DNA of 64,000 nucleotides from positions 3,410,001-3,474,000 of the forward strand of contig NZ_CP107958.1 of the NCBI RefSeq assembly GCF_036075115.1, read 5' to 3'. The stretch comes from Streptomyces sp. NBC_00377. GTDB taxonomy: Bacteria; Actinomycetota; Actinomycetes; Streptomycetales; Streptomycetaceae. The notes under the pieces are model-generated. The model did no database searches and was not told the origin of the DNA. It saw nothing but the letters and a program-made list of their open reading frames with translations. This document shows, one piece after another, positions 8,290 through 16,448 of this stretch (its first letter is position 1; every line of letters starts with the position of its first letter). The position numbers were made by a program, and so were the translations under genes.

Positions 8290-10613
8290 TCCGGCACCTT
8301 TCTGCTGATCTGGAGCCGCAGTTCGCTGACGAAGCGCTCACCGTCGGCGTCCGGCAGCCAGGAGTCCTCCGGAGCCGGCAGCGGCTCGCTGAGGGTGATG
8401 ACGGCCTCGGGGTCGAGCCGGCGCGCGGCGCGGACGAGGTTGGCGAAGGACAGCACCAGCGTCGGGCTGGTGAAGTCGACGAGGGACGGCTTGGTCTCGT
8501 CGGGGAACTTGACGAAGAGCAGGTCGGGCAGGGTGTGCTCGGCCGCCCACCGGCGGACGGCGAGATAGTCGCGCTCCCGGTCGGCCTTGTCCGGCAGGCC
8601 CGTTCCGGCCACCGGCAGCCGCCAGGTCTCCCGGAAGACGACCAGGCCGTCGAGGGTCACGCGCGGGGCGTGGGCCCGGTCGAGGCCGATCTTGAAGGCG
8701 TCCGCGGCGATGATCGAGACCGGCACCGCGAGCAGTTCGGCGATGCTCCAGACGCCGCCGTCGGGGGTGGTGGCGGTGACCGTGCCGTCCTTCTCCGCCA
8801 GGCCGACGGACGCCGCCGGGTCGACGCGGGCGCGGTCGTCGTACGGGGCCCGGGTGAAGCCGATCAGCCGGTCGCCCGCGCCGATCGGGGCGGGCACCAT
8901 GCGGCCGCTGTTGCGCTTCCACTCGACCGGCAGCAGCGGCACCAGCCGCCGGGCGCCGATCGCCGTGTTCACCTTGTCCCGCAGCGAGCCGGAGTCGGTG
9001 GTCCAGTCGAGGAACGGCAGGTCCAGCGTGGCCAGACAGGCGTGCAGTTCGCCGAGGACGGTGGTGTGGTCGCCGGCGTTGAAGGCGTCGACGGACCTGG
9101 CCGCCACCTGGAGGTCGGGGCTGTGCACGGCGAGGTGCGCGGAGCGCACCGGGCCCGTCGCGAAGACCTCGCGGGCCCGCTCCTCGAGGTCGGACACCGA
9201 CAGCCGTACCGGGTCGCGCTGTTCCTCGTCGAGGTTCAGCACCTGCCGCCACTTCTCGGCGAGTTCGCGCGTCGCGGTCCGCACCGGGGCCGCGTCGTCG
9301 CCCCAGAAGAGACCGAGCACCTGGGTCCAGACGTCGGCCAGGGTGACGTCCCCGCGGCGGCGGGCCGCGGCCTTGCGCACGAATCCGGCGACCTCCGCCT
9401 CCGCCAGTTCGGCCAGCCGGTTGCCGAACCAGTCCGCCGCGTCCGCGACCAGGGCCAGCGGACGGGCCAGCCCGTCCAGGAAGTCCCGCCCCAGGTCCAT
9501 CCGGCAGTCGCGGAGGGAGTCCTGGTAGACGAGGGTGCGGCCGGCGTACGCCTTGCCCTCCTCGCGGGAGGCCGCCTGTCCCGTCGTACGGACGAAGAAG
9601 TCGTCGAGCCGGTCGAGCGCGGCGACGAGCTCCTCGGCGGTGACCGCCGCGTCGATGCCGTCGCGCAGCCGGTCGAGTGCGGTGAGGACCGCGTCGAAGC
9701 GGACGAACAGTTCCGGGTCTGCGATGCCGGCCACCCGCCGCCGCAGCACCTCCTCGGCACGGACGTCGACGGGGATGTTGGCATCCCAGGTCAGCACCCG
9801 CTGCCGCAGCAGCCGGGTGAGGATCTTCTCCACCCGTTCCCGTGCCGTGGCCGGGTCCCAGCCGGTCGCCTCCGCGATGGCCTCGCCGCTGCGGTCGCCG
9901 TCGGCGAGCCGCAGCACCTGGACGTCGTCCTCGCGCAGCCGCACCGTACGGCCGCCCTGCATGACGAGCCGGTCACCGGAGAGGTGCACATCGGGCCGCA
10001 GCACCGGCGGGAACCACCAGCGGGCGCCCGGCTGCCCCGCCATCCAGTCGGCCAGCGCGGCCACGGTCCAGCGTTCGAGGAACGTGCGGCTGCGGGAGGT
10101 GAGCGACGGGCCGACCTCGAGGTCGACGGCGCGCTGCCCCTGTCCGACGGAGATCCACGCCCCCGGTCCGAAGAAGCCGATGGTGTCGGCCTTGGCGCAG
10201 TACCGCAGCCAGTACATGGCCAGGGTGCGTTCACGCTGCCGGCGCTTGGACTCCTTGCCCTTGCGGGCGGCCAGCGAGTCGAGGATCTGGTAGACGGTGC
10301 GGTTCTGCCAGGCGATGGCGGTGCGCACCCGGTCGTCGGTGGCCAGGCGGGCGAGCCGCCCCGCCTCGGCTTCGGTGTCGGCGCGGTAGGCGGCGCCGAA
10401 GGTCTCCAGAGCGTCCGCCGGGCCGCCGGCTTCCACCAGCGCCGCGGCCCGGGCCGCGCGCGGGCCGCCGAGCAGGTCGAGGCCGGAGACCGGGAAGCCC
10501 GCGCTGCGCAGCAGTCCGACGCCCCATACCTGCCACTCGCTGTCGCCGAGCCGGTACGACGGTCCGAAGGCCGTCCAGTCGAGCGTGCGGGTCGCCTCGA
10601 GCGTGCCGGTCAT
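8286..10613 (-). CDS. Stand-alone lantibiotic dehydratase (LanB N-terminal)-like protein
   Basis: 775 aa from the ATG at 10613, which overlaps the aminotransferase stop (ATGA); a longer in-frame extension upstream runs through the aminotransferase gene and is rejected. Mid-N-terminal residues YWLRYCAKADTIGFFGPGAW resemble the LanB block YLxRxSxKxTPFGLF. LanB N-terminal domains use glutamyl-tRNA to glutamylate Ser/Thr; short LanBs lacking the SpaB_C elimination domain can act as peptide aminoacyl-tRNA ligases (PEARLs). No SpaB_C-like region follows, and no precursor peptide is visible nearby. Here it sits with diaminopropionate, ACP and aminotransferase genes, so a tRNA-dependent aminoacyl transfer onto a small or carrier-bound substrate is an attractive but untested inference. 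Confidence 0.8.
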   Translation of the reverse strand: MTGTLEATRTLDWTAFGPSYRLGDSEWQVWGVGLLRSAGFPVSGLDLLGGPRAARAAALVEAGGPADALETFGAAYRADTEAEAGRLARLATDDRVRTAIAWQNRTVYQILDSLAARKGKESKRRQRERTLAMYWLRYCAKADTIGFFGPGAWISVGQGQRAVDLEVGPSLTSRSRTFLERWTVAALADWMAGQPGARWWFPPVLRPDVHLSGDRLVMQGGRTVRLREDDVQVLRLADGDRSGEAIAEATGWDPATARERVEKILTRLLRQRVLTWDANIPVDVRAEEVLRRRVAGIADPELFVRFDAVLTALDRLRDGIDAAVTAEELVAALDRLDDFFVRTTGQAASREEGKAYAGRTLVYQDSLRDCRMDLGRDFLDGLARPLALVADAADWFGNRLAELAEAEVAGFVRKAAARRRGDVTLADVWTQVLGLFWGDDAAPVRTATRELAEKWRQVLNLDEEQRDPVRLSVSDLEERAREVFATGPVRSAHLAVHSPDLQVAARSVDAFNAGDHTTVLGELHACLATLDLPFLDWTTDSGSLRDKVNTAIGARRLVPLLPVEWKRNSGRMVPAPIGAGDRLIGFTRAPYDDRARVDPAASVGLAEKDGTVTATTPDGGVWSIAELLAVPVSIIAADAFKIGLDRAHAPRVTLDGLVVFRETWRLPVAGTGLPDKADRERDYLAVRRWAAEHTLPDLLFVKFPDETKPSLVDFTSPTLVLSFANLVRAARRLDPEAVITLSEPLPAPEDSWLPDADGERFVSELRLQISRKVPE

Positions 10614-11800
10614 GCCGCCGCCCCTTCCGCCGCGCCCCGGCCGAGGGCGGCCGCCAGCCGGGAGATGCCCTCGGCGATCCGCTTCCTGGGCACGTGGCTG
10701 AAGCACAGCCGGAGCGCGTCGGCGTTCTCGCCGCCGATGCCGAAGTGGGCGCCGGGCACGAAGGAGACCCCGTGCTCGGCCGCCGCGGCGGCGAAGGTGT
10801 TCGTGTCGACGCCGTCGCGGTTCCGCAGCCAGATGTAGAAGCCGCCGTCGGGGCGCTCCCAGGTCCAGGGACCTCCGGCGCCGAGTTCGGCGTCCAGCGC
10901 GTCGGCCATCAGTGCCGACCGCTCCCGGTAGCTCGCCCGGTAGGCGTCGATCAGGTCCGTCCAGCCGGATCGTGTGTGGAAGGCGGCGAGGGCCGCCTGG
11001 GCGAGTGCCGACGGGGACAGCGCCATGATCTCGGTCGTACGGCGCAGGGTGCCCGCCAGTTCGGCCGGCGCCGCGATCCAGCCGCAGCGCAGCCCCGGCG
11101 CGAACACCTTGGAGAAGGTGCCCAGGTAGATCACGCGGTCGGGGTCGAGGCCCTGGAGGGTGTCGGTGGTCCGCCCGTCGAAGCCGAGCAGTCCGTAGGG
11201 GTTGTCCTCGACGACCAGGAGGTCCAGCTCCCGTGCGACGGTGAGCAGTTCCTCGCGGCGGGTGACGGAGAGGGTCGCGCCGGTCGGGTTCTGGAAGGTC
11301 GGGTTGCAGTACAGGAGGCTGGCGGTGCGGCCTTCGGCGCGCAGCCTCAGCACCGTCTCGCGCAGTCCTTCGGGGTCGAGCCCTCCGGCGTCCTCGGGCA
11401 CGGTGTGCAGATGCAGTCCGGCGGTGCGGAAGGCGGCCGCGGCGCCCGGGTAGGCGGGGGTCTGGCACAGGACCGTGTGGCCGGGGGCGGCGAGGCCCAG
11501 GGCCACCGCCATCAGCCCCATCTGGGAGCCGCCGGTCGGGACCAGGTTCTCGGCCGCGGCGTGCGCGCCCTCACGGGCCATCAGGTCGGTGATCGCCGGC
11601 ACCAGGGCCGCGGCGACATGCGGGGTGGTGTACTGGAGCGCGAGCTTCCCGCCGAGCCTGACCAGCCGGGAGAGCTGGGCGGAGATGACGTCCAGCGGCA
11701 GGACGTCCAGGTCGGGCAGGCCCCCGGCGAAGGAGATCACGTCCCCGCCCCGCTCGAACAGCCGCGGCATCTCCACCTCGGGTCGTGTGTCGGTCCACAT
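10610..11800 (-). CDS. PLP-dependent class I/II aminotransferase (LysN/2-aminoadipate-like)
   Basis: 396 aa, fold-type I. Recognisable elements are SFAGGLPD near the N-terminus, TGGSQMGL for PLP phosphate, the CNPTFQNPTG loop, VVEDNPYG with the Asp that contacts the pyridine N, and the Schiff-base Lys231 in LGTFSKVFAPGLRCGW. This is the catalytic domain layout of LysN/KAT-type enzymes and of MocR C-terminal halves, but there is no N-terminal winged helix, so it is an enzyme rather than a regulator. It could supply or modify an amino acid building block. It lies five bases after the second ACP gene and overlaps the LanB-like gene. Confidence 0.88.
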   Translation of the reverse strand: MWTDTRPEVEMPRLFERGGDVISFAGGLPDLDVLPLDVISAQLSRLVRLGGKLALQYTTPHVAAALVPAITDLMAREGAHAAAENLVPTGGSQMGLMAVALGLAAPGHTVLCQTPAYPGAAAAFRTAGLHLHTVPEDAGGLDPEGLRETVLRLRAEGRTASLLYCNPTFQNPTGATLSVTRREELLTVARELDLLVVEDNPYGLLGFDGRTTDTLQGLDPDRVIYLGTFSKVFAPGLRCGWIAAPAELAGTLRRTTEIMALSPSALAQAALAAFHTRSGWTDLIDAYRASYRERSALMADALDAELGAGGPWTWERPDGGFYIWLRNRDGVDTNTFAAAAAEHGVSFVPGAHFGIGGENADALRLCFSHVPRKRIAEGISRLAAALGRGAAEGAAA

Positions 11801-11805
11801 GGCGG

Positions 11806-12060
11806 TCAGCTCCCGGCTCTGGCCGGCAGGGCGGCGGCCAACTGGTCCTGCACGGAACGCAGCAGCCCGGCGGAGGAGGTGAGTGCCGGGTCGGCGAGGA
11901 CCTCCGGGTCGATCTCGATGCCGTACTGCTCCTCGACGGCCATCACCAGGGCGATGGTCTGAAGCGAGTCGACGCCGAGGTCCACGAGCGGGGTCTGCGG
12001 GTCGGTGACCGTCACGGCGCAGATCTCCTCGACGAGCTGGTCAAACTGCGACTGGTTCAT
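11806..12060 (-). CDS. Acyl/peptidyl carrier protein (second ACP of the cluster)
   Basis: 84 aa with the phosphopantetheine Ser32 in VDLGVDSLQTIALVM. The rest (acidic helix II and YGIEIDPEVLADP) fits the family. It differs from the first ACP in length and in surface residues near the attachment site (LGVDSLQ against LEMDSLD), and is encoded next to the adenylate-forming ligase, whose last 20 bases overlap this gene's start. The inference is that this ACP carries the ligase-activated starter or amino acid while the first ACP carries the growing chain. Confidence 0.9.
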   Translation of the reverse strand: MNQSQFDQLVEEICAVTVTDPQTPLVDLGVDSLQTIALVMAVEEQYGIEIDPEVLADPALTSSAGLLRSVQDQLAAALPARAGS

Positions 12061-13570
12061 GGCTGGTCCTCGTCTGTGCGGGCTGTCGGGTCGGCTGGGC
12101 GCAGGGGTGGCTGTCGTGGGCGCGGACCAGCAGTTCGGCGGCCTTGCGGTCCGGTTTGCCGTTCGCGGTCAGCGGTACGGCGTCGATGGGCACGATCCGG
12201 TCGGGCAGGCGGGCCCGGTCGAGGCGCTGCCGCAGCCGGTCGCGTACCTCGTCGGGTGTCAGGGAGGTCTGCACGGCCAGTCGCAGGGGGGCGTCCTCGG
12301 TCTCGGGCCGGAGCGCCACCGCCGCGAGCACGCCGGGGATCCGCTCGGCGGCGTCCTCGATCTCGGTGAGCCCGAGGCGGATCCCGCGCCGCTTGATCAT
12401 GTCGTCGTCACGGCCGACGAAGTAGAGCCGGCCGTCCTCGTCGAGGTAGCCCTGGTCGCCGGTGTGGAGTTCCAGCGAGCCGTCGGCGCGGGGGACGTAG
12501 CGGTTCTGCGCCTCCAGCGGGACGCCCCAGTAGCCGGCCATCACGGTGGCGCCGTGGACGACGATCTCACCGACCTGGCGGGGCCCGAGCTCCTGTTTGC
12601 CGCCGTCGACGATCCGGACCCGGTCGCCGGGGATCGGCCGCCCGACCGAGTCGGGGTGGGCGGCGTACTCGGCGGGGTCGAGGATCGAGATGCGCTTGCA
12701 CTCGGTCATGCCGTACATCGAGGCGAACGCCGATCCCGGGAAGACCTCGAGGAGTTCGGCCATGACGGCCCGGCCAGGGCGGGCGCCCGTGTTGGTGAAC
12801 AGGCGCACCCCGGTGGGCCGTCGCAGCTTGCGCTGGAGCAGGGCCAGGATCTGGGCCAGCGAGGGCACGAGGGGAACGACGGTCACCCCGTGCCGCTCGA
12901 TCGTCCGCAACAGGCCCCGGTCGCCGCCGCGTTCGGCGAGAACGAGGGTGCCGCCGGTGCGGGCGCACAGCAGGGCCTGGTAGAGGCCGTAGTCGAAGGA
13001 GAGCGGAAGCCGGCACAGCACCACGTCGTCGGCGGTGTAGCCGAGACACGCGCCCACGGCCTCGACGGCCGCGGTCATCTGCCGGTGCGGGCAGACGACG
13101 CCCTTCGGGCGGCCGGTGGTGCCCGAGGTGTAGATCAGCATCGCGACACCGTCGTCCGGGACCCGGGCGGTGAAGCCGTCGGCCGGGGTGTCCTGGATCT
13201 CCTGCCGGGCCCGGCCCACCGGGACGGTCCGCCCGACCCGCTCGCCGGCGCCGGGCGGGCAGATCGCCAGGGCGGCCGAGCAGTCCTCGACGATGCCGGC
13301 GACCTGGGGGCCGGTCAGTTCGGGGTGGACGGGGACGAAGACGGCGCCGATGCGCAGGGTGGCGTAGAACAGGGCGAGGAAGGTGCGGTCGTTGCCGCCC
13401 GTGTGGACGACCCGCTGGCCCGGGGTGATGCCCTGGGCCCGCAGCCAGCCGGCCGCACGGTCGATCTCCCCGCCCAGTTCGGCGTAGGTGAGGCTGCCGT
13501 CGCCGTCGACGACCGCGAGGTGGTCGGGGCGCTCGGCGCGGGCGCGCTCGAAGAGGTCAGACACCGGCAT
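12041..13570 (-). CDS. AMP-dependent acyl/amino acid ligase
   Basis: About 509 aa from the ATG at 13570, which lies 14 bases inside the end of the malonyltransferase gene. ANL-superfamily motifs are complete: P-loop YTSGTTGRPKGV near residue 145, YGMTECKRISIL for adenine binding, TGDQGYLDEDGRLYFVGRDDD with the ribose-binding Asp, and the C-terminal catalytic Lys region PLTANGKPDRKAAE. It should adenylate a carboxylic acid and load it on CoA or on the adjacent carrier protein. The substrate cannot be read with confidence. The last 20 bases overlap the carrier-protein gene, arguing for tight functional pairing. Confidence 0.9.
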   Translation of the reverse strand: MPVSDLFERARAERPDHLAVVDGDGSLTYAELGGEIDRAAGWLRAQGITPGQRVVHTGGNDRTFLALFYATLRIGAVFVPVHPELTGPQVAGIVEDCSAALAICPPGAGERVGRTVPVGRARQEIQDTPADGFTARVPDDGVAMLIYTSGTTGRPKGVVCPHRQMTAAVEAVGACLGYTADDVVLCRLPLSFDYGLYQALLCARTGGTLVLAERGGDRGLLRTIERHGVTVVPLVPSLAQILALLQRKLRRPTGVRLFTNTGARPGRAVMAELLEVFPGSAFASMYGMTECKRISILDPAEYAAHPDSVGRPIPGDRVRIVDGGKQELGPRQVGEIVVHGATVMAGYWGVPLEAQNRYVPRADGSLELHTGDQGYLDEDGRLYFVGRDDDMIKRRGIRLGLTEIEDAAERIPGVLAAVALRPETEDAPLRLAVQTSLTPDEVRDRLRQRLDRARLPDRIVPIDAVPLTANGKPDRKAAELLVRAHDSHPCAQPTRQPAQTRTSHEPVAV

Positions 13571-14507
13571 GGGCGGGTTCCTCCTCACGGGCGCTCTCGC
13601 GGGCGCTCTCGTCGATGCGCACGAGGGCCTTGCCGATGTCGCGGGCCGTGTTGACCTGGAGGACGTCGAGTTCGGGATGCCGTCGTTTGAGGATGTTGGC
13701 GAGGGTGCGGGCGGGCGGCAGGGACACCGTCGGTCCGGGTCGCAGCCGGGCCAGGGTGTGCAGGCACAGGTCCCAGCGCACCGGGCGGACCACCTGGTCG
13801 ACGAGCCGCCGGCGGACCTCCTCGGGATCGGTGACGACCTCGCCGTCGGCATTGGAGAGCAGCGGCCCGCGGGGGGCGGCGAATGCGGTCGCGGCGGCCG
13901 CCTTCGCGAAGACCTGCCGTGCCGACTCCATGTACGGGGTGTGGAACGCGCCCGCGACCGGCAGGGGTTTGACGGTCGACTCCGGCGGGGGTGCCGCCGC
14001 GAGCTGCCGGAGTCCTTCGGCGGACCCGGCGGCCACGATCTGACCGGGCCCGTTGAACGTGGCCGCGTACAGGCCGAGTTCGGCGATCCGCGCCTGCACG
14101 CGGCTCTCGTCGCCGCCGACCACGGCCGCCATCGAGGTGGGCTCCTCGGCACAGGCCGCGGCCATCGCCCGGCCACGGACCGCGGCCAGCCGTACCGCGT
14201 CGACGGGCGTCAGGACCCCGGCGTAGGCGGCGGCGGTGAGCTCGCCGACCGAGTGGCCGGCCGTCACCGCGGTGCCCGCCGTCGCCAGCGCCTCGTGGGC
14301 CAGCAGGCCCAGGGCGACCAGCAGCGGCTGGGTGTTCTCGGTGCGGGCGATCTCCGCGGCCGAGGCCCGGGTGCCCAAGTGGACGAGGTCGCAGTCCGCG
14401 GCCTGCGACCAGGCCCGTACGCGCTCGGCGTGGACGGGGTCGCGCAGCCAGCCGGCGAGCATGCCAGGGGTCTGGGAGCCCTGACCCGGCGCCATGATTG
14501 CGAACAT
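13557..14507 (-). CDS. ACP S-malonyltransferase, FabD-like
   Basis: 316 aa. The nucleophile elbow is Ser86 in TAGHSVGELT, preceded by the N-terminal APGQGSQ loop, with a catalytic His in GAFHTPYM and the FNGPGQIVAAG strand. It moves malonyl from malonyl-CoA to ACP, supplying extender units to the ketosynthase. A discrete malonyltransferase inside a cluster is less common than borrowing the housekeeping copy and suggests carrier specificity. The ribosome site AAAGGGGGATAG precedes the ATG. It is the first gene after a 190-base gap that contains a hairpin, so an operon promoter may lie just upstream. Confidence 0.92.
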   Translation of the reverse strand: MFAIMAPGQGSQTPGMLAGWLRDPVHAERVRAWSQAADCDLVHLGTRASAAEIARTENTQPLLVALGLLAHEALATAGTAVTAGHSVGELTAAAYAGVLTPVDAVRLAAVRGRAMAAACAEEPTSMAAVVGGDESRVQARIAELGLYAATFNGPGQIVAAGSAEGLRQLAAAPPPESTVKPLPVAGAFHTPYMESARQVFAKAAAATAFAAPRGPLLSNADGEVVTDPEEVRRRLVDQVVRPVRWDLCLHTLARLRPGPTVSLPPARTLANILKRRHPELDVLQVNTARDIGKALVRIDESARESAREEEPAHAGV

Positions 14508-14635
14508 GTGTTCTATCCCCCTTTCGTGTTGAGCCCGTCGCGCGGCGCTGGGCCGGCGGGCGGTGGGTGGTGGATGGTGGATGGTCTTCGGTGAGACGAG
14601 GTGGAGCAGGGCGAGCCGGCGCGGGGAGCGAGGTG

Positions 14636-14659
14636 CGGCAAGGCGGGGGCGCCTTGCCG
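14636..14659 (-). terminator. Hairpin between ABC permease and FabD-like gene
   Basis: Perfect inverted repeat with 10-base arms CGGCAAGGCG / CGCCTTGCCG around a GGGG loop, 39 bases beyond the permease stop on the minus strand. No U-tract follows, as is common in Streptomyces. It may end or attenuate the ABC transporter transcript, separating it from the biosynthetic operon that begins at 14507. The rest of the 14508-14697 gap is Pro-codon-like GC-rich sequence with short CCATCCAC direct repeats and no gene. Confidence 0.5.
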
Positions 14660-14697
14660 ACGGCCCGCGCTACGGGCGGCGGCCCGGCCGGCAGGCG

Positions 14698-15492
14698 TTA
14701 CTGGCGGCCGGTGCTCTTCGCGAACCGGCGGACCGCCATGAAGGCGAACCCGGCGAACCAGGCGACGGTGTTGAGGACGGCTCCCGCCAGACCGGAGTGC
14801 TCGCCGCTGAAGCTGTAGCCGTCGGTGAGGGCGTACCGGGCGAGGGTCGACACGCCGTACATCGGCGTGTACCGGGAGATCTCGAGCATGGTGCCGCTGA
14901 GCGGGATGAACAGGTTGCCGAGGAAGGCCAGCGCGGTCATCGTCAGCCCCGGCATGTGCATCACGACGTCGGGCTTGAGGGCCAGGCCGAGCGAGATGCC
15001 GAGCGCGGCGAAGACCGCGGCCCCGAGCCAGGCGACGACCAGGGACGTCACCCATACCCGGGCATCGGCGTGCGCGCCGGTGACGACGCCCAGCACTCCG
15101 ACGATGGCCACCGGCACGGCGGCCACGACCACCGAGCACAGCACCTTCACGAGCAGGTATCCGGGCGGGGCGAGCGGGCTCAGCGCGATCGTGCGCATCC
15201 AGCCCGCCGACTTCTCGACCGAGATGGTGGCCGCGGAACTCACAGCGGCCATCGCGGCCCCGTACACGGCGAGGCCGATCATCATCCAGACCGCGAAGTT
15301 GCCGTGCGGCAGCGTGCCGTGGGCCGGGGCGGTACGGAACAGGGCGAGGTAGAGGACGGCCGGCAGGAGGAGGGTGAAGATCGTGGTCTGACGGTTGAAG
15401 CGGCGGGCCAGCTCGTAGCGGACGAAGGTGGGGTTGACTCCGCTGAACGACGAGGCGCGGACGCGGGCGGGCGGCATGGTCGAGGTGGTCAT
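14698..15492 (-). CDS. ABC-2 type transporter permease (DrrB-like)
   Basis: 264 aa with about six predicted membrane segments (for example TIFTLLLPAVLYLALF, MMIGLAVYGAAMAAVSS, AAVPVAIVGVLGVVTG and LGAAVFAALGISLGLAL) and the ABC-2 family pattern SAGWMRTIALSPLAPPGYL before the third segment. It pairs with the ATPase encoded just upstream, whose stop overlaps this start (ATGA at 15489-15492). Such DrrAB-like pairs export or give self-resistance to the product of the adjacent cluster; that role here is inferred from position. Confidence 0.9.
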   Translation of the reverse strand: MTTSTMPPARVRASSFSGVNPTFVRYELARRFNRQTTIFTLLLPAVLYLALFRTAPAHGTLPHGNFAVWMMIGLAVYGAAMAAVSSAATISVEKSAGWMRTIALSPLAPPGYLLVKVLCSVVVAAVPVAIVGVLGVVTGAHADARVWVTSLVVAWLGAAVFAALGISLGLALKPDVVMHMPGLTMTALAFLGNLFIPLSGTMLEISRYTPMYGVSTLARYALTDGYSFSGEHSGLAGAVLNTVAWFAGFAFMAVRRFAKSTGRQ

Positions 15493-16448
15493 CGCGGGCC
15501 CTCCTGGCCGGTGCGGCCGGCTTGCGTGATCGCCATGAACGCCTCTTCCAGGCTGCGGGGGGCGACCTCGATCTCGGTGGCGGAGGTCCGGGTGACGAGC
15601 AGCCGCAGCAGGGCGTCGGAGTCGGTGGAGTCGAAGTGGTGGCGCGCGCCGCGGACCGTGACGGAGCGGACCGACGGGGAACCGGCCACCTCGGCGGCGT
15701 CCTGCGGGCTGATCAGGGCGGAGACGGTCCGGCCGCTGACGCGGGCGCGGATCGACGACGCGGACCCGTCGGCGACGACCCGCCCCCGGTCGACCAGTAC
15801 CACCCGGTCGGCGAACTGGTCCGCCTCCTCCATGTAGTGCGTGGCGAACAGGACCGTCATGCCGCGCCGGGCGTCCTCGCGGACGGTGGCCCAGAACTCA
15901 CGGCGGGCCGCCACGTCCATGCCGGCGGTCGGCTCGTCCAGCACCAGGAACTCCGGGTCGGACAGCAGCGCCACCGCGAACCGCAGCCGCTGCTGCTCAC
16001 CGCCGGAGCACTCGGAGACCCGGCGGTCCCGCAGCCGGGTGACACCGGCCCTGCTCATCACGGTCTCCGGGTCGGCGCCGGGGTGCAGCGAGCCGAGCAT
16101 CCGCACGGTGGCCTCGACGGTCAGGTCGGGCAGCAGTCCGCCGCTCTGGAGGACCGCCGCGACCCGTCCGGCGCGCACCGCCTGCCGTGCCTCCTGGCCG
16201 AACAGCTCCACCCGGCCCGAGTCGGGCCGGGTGAGCCCGAGGAGCATGTCGATCGTCGTCGTCTTGCCCGCGCCGTTCGGTCCCAGGAACGCCACGACCT
16301 CGCCACGCCGGATCCGCAGGTCCAGCCCGTCGACGGCGGCGAACTCCTCGCCCTTGGCGTCGGCGAAGCGCTTGACGACCGTGCTGAGCACGGCGGCATC
16401 CGGGGACGTCACCTCCCCCGACGCCGGGCGGAGTTGGGTTTCGGTCAT
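15489..16448 (-). CDS. ABC transporter ATP-binding protein (DrrA-like)
   Basis: 319 aa. It has Walker A GPNGAGKTTTIDML, a Q-loop in AAVLQSGGLLPDL, signature CSGGEQQRL, Walker B FLVLDEPTAGMD, H-loop FATHYMEEAD and a C-terminal extension of about 90 residues ending SLEEAFMAI, typical of the DrrA/CcmA drug-exporter group. It would energise the permease encoded downstream. It is the most upstream minus-strand gene of the biosynthetic block, and the 348-base region before it carries phased direct repeats that could be an activator site. Confidence 0.93.
   Translation of the reverse strand: MTETQLRPASGEVTSPDAAVLSTVVKRFADAKGEEFAAVDGLDLRIRRGEVVAFLGPNGAGKTTTIDMLLGLTRPDSGRVELFGQEARQAVRAGRVAAVLQSGGLLPDLTVEATVRMLGSLHPGADPETVMSRAGVTRLRDRRVSECSGGEQQRLRFAVALLSDPEFLVLDEPTAGMDVAARREFWATVREDARRGMTVLFATHYMEEADQFADRVVLVDRGRVVADGSASSIRARVSGRTVSALISPQDAAEVAGSPSVRSVTVRGARHHFDSTDSDALLRLLVTRTSATEIEVAPRSLEEAFMAITQAGRTGQEGPR

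Noticed and set aside
8286..11468. 1060-aa form of the LanB-like protein
   Set aside because: The extra N-terminal part is the aminotransferase read in the wrong frame; the ATG at 10613 with ATGA coupling is the real start.
10694..11962. Plus-strand long frames opposite the biosynthetic cluster
   Set aside because: Their residues are Gly/Arg/Ala repeats without motifs, mirroring the minus-strand genes.
14508..14697. RiPP precursor peptide gene for the LanB-like protein
   Set aside because: No short frame with a ribosome site, leader/core pattern or Ser/Thr/Cys-rich core was found here or in the other cluster gaps.
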